From Acidaminobacter sp. (GTDB taxonomy: Bacteria > Bacillota_A > Clostridia > Peptostreptococcales > Acidaminobacteraceae): 8,899 nucleotides of DNA. Position 1 is the stretch's first letter. Every line of letters starts with the position of its first letter. The position numbers and the translations under genes were made by a program. Below are positions 6,327 through 8,899 of the stretch, in pieces. Location of the stretch: NCBI GenBank assembly GCA_009881125.1, contig WXFH01000220.1, positions 1 through 8,899 on the forward strand. The letters run 5' to 3'. Under the pieces are notes generated by a model. The model saw nothing but the letters and a program-made list of their open reading frames with translations, was not told the origin of the DNA and did not search any database.

Positions 6327-6343
6327 ACAACAAAATTTGTTGT
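6327..6343. promoter_or_regulatory. Perfect 17-bp palindrome between convergent genes
   Basis: ACAACAAA (6327-6334) and TTTGTTGT (6336-6343) are exact inverted repeats around a single base. The site lies in the 314-bp gene-free stretch 6207-6520 between etfA and the convergent AraC gene. It could be a protein-binding operator or the core of a bidirectional terminator. Its place downstream of both genes argues against simple promoter control. The rest of the stretch, including a plus-strand open frame from about 6230, shows no convincing gene. Confidence 0.35.
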
Positions 6344-6520
6344 CACCTCATTAATAGCACTTTCATCTATGGGGTGTTTTCTTTTGTGAAGAAAATGAAT
6401 AATCACGAGTTAAGTTCGGTTTCCTTATTTCTCCAAACAGCTGCCAATCATCAAAATATCAGCATCTTATATATTTTTAATTCACCTGAACTCTTCCCAC
6501 AGCCTATTGCCATGTTTAAA

Positions 6521-7360
6521 TTATTCCCGGTCAATATTTCCATTTATGCTTCTTCTGAACTGAGTAGGTGTCATACCGACTCTCGACTTGAATGATGCAA
6601 TAAAAATAGAAGGATTGTTGTAGCCGCATGCCGCTGAAATATTCCTGATACTCATACCTGAGTTAAGAAGCAGCCTCTTGGCGTTGCTGATCCTTTGAGT
6701 AATCAAATACTCATAAGGTGAAATTCCATATTGTTTCTGAAACTGCCTGGTAAAATAGAAAACACTTAACCCAACCTCACTGGCAACCTCAGTTATAGAT
6801 AGCTGCTTCTCGAAATTTTGTCTTAAATACGCTTCAGCAGATGCAACAGCAAGATCTGCAGACTTTGTCCGAGCCGATCCGTTCTCCGAAAGCATTGCCA
6901 AAAGTCTATGAATCGAAACTGATAACATATGTTCCAATGAACTCTCGCTTCTGAGCAATCCCATTAAGAATTTAAATTCCTGTTCAATTAATGTTGGGTC
7001 TTTGATTACAATGGGCTCACCGTATTCTTTCGTCAGCAGTTCACTATACGCAAAAACCGAATTGCCTCGAAAGTGAACCCATTTAAATGTTATTGACTCT
7101 TTGGATGAATATTTGTGAGGCTTTCTGCAGTCTAAAAAAACACATTCACCACGACCGACACTAATAACTTTTTCACCTTGTTCGACTTGTAACTCTCCTT
7201 TTTCTATGTACATCAATAAAAGACTATCCAGATAATCTCTTTCAATTTTGTAATCGCTGATCCCAAAATATTCACCCGCAAGCTCAACATAATAAAGATG
7301 TTCCTTTGCAAACGCAGAGGGATTCAATGAGAAAACACTGGTTGTCATATTTTTCTCCAT
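6521..7360 (-). CDS. AraC-family transcriptional regulator with cupin-like N-terminus
   Basis: This is a 279-aa DNA-binding regulator. Residues about 20-105 resemble the AraC-type cupin sensor domain, with LLLMYIEKGELQVEQGEKV, then GRGECVFLDCRKPHKYSS and FKWVHFRG. The C-terminal 172-272 is the AraC double HTH, with ITEVASEVGLSVFYFTRQFQKQ and SIRNISAACGYNNPSIFIASFK and GMTPTQFRR. The ATG at 7360 has GGAGG only 4 nt upstream. A second ATG at 7348 with GGAG 6 nt upstream is also possible and would shorten the protein by four residues. It is divergent from the URO-D-type methyltransferase over a 264-bp very AT-rich region, the classic place for a pathway-specific activator. The cupin domain probably binds a small molecule related to the methyltransferase substrate. 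This differs from the PocR-type regulator at 1168-2433. Confidence 0.93.
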   Translation of the reverse strand: MEKNMTTSVFSLNPSAFAKEHLYYVELAGEYFGISDYKIERDYLDSLLLMYIEKGELQVEQGEKVISVGRGECVFLDCRKPHKYSSKESITFKWVHFRGNSVFAYSELLTKEYGEPIVIKDPTLIEQEFKFLMGLLRSESSLEHMLSVSIHRLLAMLSENGSARTKSADLAVASAEAYLRQNFEKQLSITEVASEVGLSVFYFTRQFQKQYGISPYEYLITQRISNAKRLLLNSGMSIRNISAACGYNNPSIFIASFKSRVGMTPTQFRRSINGNIDRE

Positions 7361-7391
7361 AAGACCTCCAAATCGAACACGTCTTTACGTC

Positions 7392-7397
7392 ATTATA
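7392..7397 (-). promoter_or_regulatory. -10 box candidate of the AraC regulator
   Basis: The minus strand reads TATAAT at 7397-7392, about 31 bp before the start codon. The -35 position at 17-bp spacing is TTTTTA, a weak match. A short direct repeat ACGTC (7379-7383 and 7387-7391) lies between the -10 box and the SD and could be an autoregulatory site. This is supported only by consensus matches in AT-rich DNA. Confidence 0.4.
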
Positions 7398-7549
7398 CAG
7401 CAAGATATATGAATTAAAAAGTATATTTTATTTGCAATAACAAAAATCACATTGAAAACCCTTCAATTTTCTTAAATAAGAGAGCTAAAAAACAAATTTA
7501 TATTTTTATGAAAAAGCAAGATTTATATATTCAAGCATATTTTGATTAT

Positions 7550-7586
7550 AGATTTGACAATTAATGAATGTTAGAATATTTATAAT
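7550..7586 (+). promoter_or_regulatory. Promoter candidate of the URO-D-type methyltransferase
   Basis: A perfect -35 TTGACA lies at 7554-7559. A perfect TATAAT lies at 7581-7586, but 21 bp away. At the usual 17 bp the hexamer is only TATTTA (7577-7582). Over-long spacing suggests a promoter that needs an activator, which fits the divergent AraC gene. AGATTTGA (7550-7557) overlaps the -35 and equals the half-site found twice upstream of the corrinoid gene. The flanking 7400-7600 is extremely AT-rich. Confidence 0.45.
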
Positions 7587-7624
7587 ATTCAAAATACAAT
7601 TTAATAATCGAGGGTGATCGTACA

Positions 7625-8671
7625 GTGTCAACTTTAAGAGAACGAAATTTAAGACGTCTTCAAGAAAGTATTGCGGGTAAGAAATCTGATGGTCATGCTG
7701 TTTTTCATTTTTATACTTTTCCTTTTTTTCAATCTGTAACAGGCGTTAACCTTGATGACTATTTTCACAAACCAGAAGTGACACTGCAGTGCCAGTATGA
7801 AGCCTTGGAATTGTTGGACGGGATCGGCAACCTGGTGCCTGACATGGGTTCCGTCGCAGAAGCCAGTGGTTTGGGAAGTATTGTCTTATTTGATAAAAAA
7901 GGCTTTATCTCTGCACATCCTAACCCCAAAATTGCAGAGGCATTTGATGCCAGCGACTTAGATTGGCTGGAACCCGCAGATCCGTATGGTGACAATTACA
8001 TGGCAAAAGCATTGACAACACTCCAATATATGGTAGCTCACTGTCCGGAAGGTTATCGAGTGAATCCCCATCCGCTTATGGGCCCTTTTACCGTAGGTGC
8101 AATGTTGAGAGGAATCAGCGACTTTTGCGCGGATACAATTTCTGAACCTGATTTAGTGAACAAAATTCTTGATGTCGTCGTTGAGACACAAATAAGATTC
8201 TTAAAAGCGCAGGAAAAGATTCTTGGTACACTTCATCATGTTTTAGTCGCGGATGATCTATCTGCTTTTCTGAATGAGCAATCCTTCAGAGAAATAATTT
8301 TGCCTAGATACGAACAAATATTTAAAGAGTTTCCCAACACCCAAAGATGGCTGCACAATGATTCAACTGCGCGCCACGTCGCAACCGCAATCGCTGATTC
8401 TGGCATGGTTGCCTGGCAATACCTTCCGGATATCGCTCCGCAGGATGCACTTGAGCTGACCAGAGGAGAAGTTACTCTGCTGGGCGGTTTGAGTCCACTG
8501 GATCTGCAAAAATGGACAGCAGAGGAAACCTACGAAAAATGCATCGAAACATTAAAATCATTCGGCGGCAATAACCGCTGTGTTCTGGCAGCCGGAGGTT
8601 CCATCAATCAGGTGCCAATAGAGAATCTCAAAGCTATGTTCAAAGCTGCTGACGACTATAAAATTGACTGA
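7625..8671 (+). CDS. URO-D/MtaA/CmuA-superfamily methyltransferase, probable substrate:corrinoid MT1
   Basis: This 348-aa cytoplasmic protein has the uroporphyrinogen-decarboxylase TIM-barrel pattern used by corrinoid methyltransferases. It shows VTGVNLDDYFHKPEVTLQCQ (38-57), HPLMGPFTVGAMLRG (149-163), VADDLSAFL (208-216), PRYEQIF (227-233), WLHND (242-246), GGLSP (287-291) and CVLAAGGSIN (319-328). It is not likely to be the heme-pathway HemE, since the HemE N-terminal RQAGRY motif is absent. The zinc site of MtaA/MtbA is HxC plus a later Cys in PGC; here the first is HND (H244, D246) and the second is AGG, with only C319 nearby. The start is GTG at 7625, after GAGGGTGATC, which extends the SD match. 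It has its own AraC regulator and terminator. Inference: it demethylates an unknown substrate onto the corrinoid protein at 302-943. Members of this family serve as O-demethylases or methylthiol/methylamine MT2 enzymes, so the substrate remains open. Confidence 0.85.
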   Translation: MSTLRERNLRRLQESIAGKKSDGHAVFHFYTFPFFQSVTGVNLDDYFHKPEVTLQCQYEALELLDGIGNLVPDMGSVAEASGLGSIVLFDKKGFISAHPNPKIAEAFDASDLDWLEPADPYGDNYMAKALTTLQYMVAHCPEGYRVNPHPLMGPFTVGAMLRGISDFCADTISEPDLVNKILDVVVETQIRFLKAQEKILGTLHHVLVADDLSAFLNEQSFREIILPRYEQIFKEFPNTQRWLHNDSTARHVATAIADSGMVAWQYLPDIAPQDALELTRGEVTLLGGLSPLDLQKWTAEETYEKCIETLKSFGGNNRCVLAAGGSINQVPIENLKAMFKAADDYKID

Positions 8672-8830
8672 AGTCAGTCCTCCGTGATGCAGGGAATATC
8701 AAACGGACACGTTATCGATCCATTGAGTTTCGCAGCTGAAAACGGCCATACTGCCATCAGAATGTCAGGACATTCTCACGGCGCAAAACGAACTGCTTCT
8801 ACATACCCAATAGCGATTTAGAAACCAAAC
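8672..8830 (+). other. Gene-free 3' region of the methyltransferase transcript
   Basis: The stretch between the methyltransferase stop and the terminator stem is about 160 nt. It stays open in the same frame as the methyltransferase for 49 codons past TGA, to TAG at 8819-8821, and has an internal ATG at 8687. No SD precedes that ATG, and the product resembles no family I know. I treat it as 3' untranslated sequence. Confidence 0.4.
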
Positions 8831-8875
8831 AAGCAAAGAGCGCTGGCCTTATCACTTAGGCAGCGCTCTTTGCTT
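8831..8875 (+). terminator. Strong stem-loop terminator of the URO-D-type methyltransferase
   Basis: GCAAAGAGCGCTG (8833-8845) pairs perfectly with CAGCGCTCTTTGC (8861-8873) around a 15-nt loop. Two flanking A-T pairs (8831-8832 with 8874-8875) extend the stem to 15 bp, and CCT/AGG pairing adds an inner helix. A short TTT follows on the plus strand, giving a rho-independent form. Transcription probably ends here, about 160 nt after the stop codon. Confidence 0.8.
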
Positions 8876-8899
8876 TACAAACTGTATGAAATTATATTT

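Noticed and set aside
6230..6595. 121-codon plus-strand open frame after etfA
   Set aside because: It has no ribosome binding site and an unprotein-like residue mix, and its end overlaps the antisense of the AraC gene. It contains the palindrome and terminator-like stem.
8687..8821. Separate 44-aa gene downstream of the URO-D-type methyltransferase
   Set aside because: There is no SD before ATG 8687, the product is not recognisable, and it lies in the transcript tail before the terminator.

Overview
The window looks like chromosomal DNA from an anaerobic, moderately AT-rich Bacillota (acetogen-like or another methylotrophic, corrinoid-using clostridial or negativicute relative). This rests on the gene content (corrinoid protein, pterin-dependent methyltransferase, methylene-tetrahydrofolate reductase, clostridial-type Etf, URO-D-type methyltransferase), on strong GGAGG-type ribosome binding sites and on the codon style. 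I cannot name the species.

Layout. Positions 2-73 hold the 3' end of an unidentified plus-strand gene. A hairpin-containing convergent intergenic region follows. On the minus strand are a corrinoid-binding methyl carrier protein (302-943) and, upstream of it, a PocR-domain AraC-type regulator (1168-2433). Divergent from the regulator is a plus-strand cluster: a methyltetrahydrofolate:corrinoid methyltransferase (2664-3464), a short MetF-type methylene-THF reductase (3566-4363), EtfB (4383-5171) and EtfA (5187-6206). A non-coding convergent stretch with a hairpin and a 17-bp palindrome separates this from a second AraC regulator with a cupin-like N-terminus (6521-7360, minus). That regulator is divergent from a uroporphyrinogen-decarboxylase (URO-D/MtaA/CmuA) superfamily methyltransferase (7625-8671, plus), which is followed by a strong stem-loop terminator (8831-8875).

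How the parts may work together (inference). The URO-D-family enzyme (MT1) would demethylate an unknown methylated substrate onto the Co(I) corrinoid protein. The pterin enzyme (MT2) would pass the methyl group to tetrahydrofolate. MetF would oxidise methyl-THF to methylene-THF, or run in reverse, with EtfBA as its electron carrier. No acyl-CoA dehydrogenase, MetV, RnfC2 or HdrA gene is present to claim the Etf or the MetF, so the most interesting reading is an Etf-linked, possibly electron-bifurcating or confurcating, MetF module dedicated to methyl-group catabolism. The corrinoid-reactivating ATPase (RamA/RACo) is not in the window.

Two AraC-type regulators sit next to divergent promoters. 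A perfect direct repeat with 10-bp periodicity lies upstream of the corrinoid-protein promoter, and degenerate repeats lie upstream of the MT2-metF-etfBA cluster. Both are candidate operators. No tRNA, rRNA, CRISPR, IS element or cobalamin riboswitch was seen.
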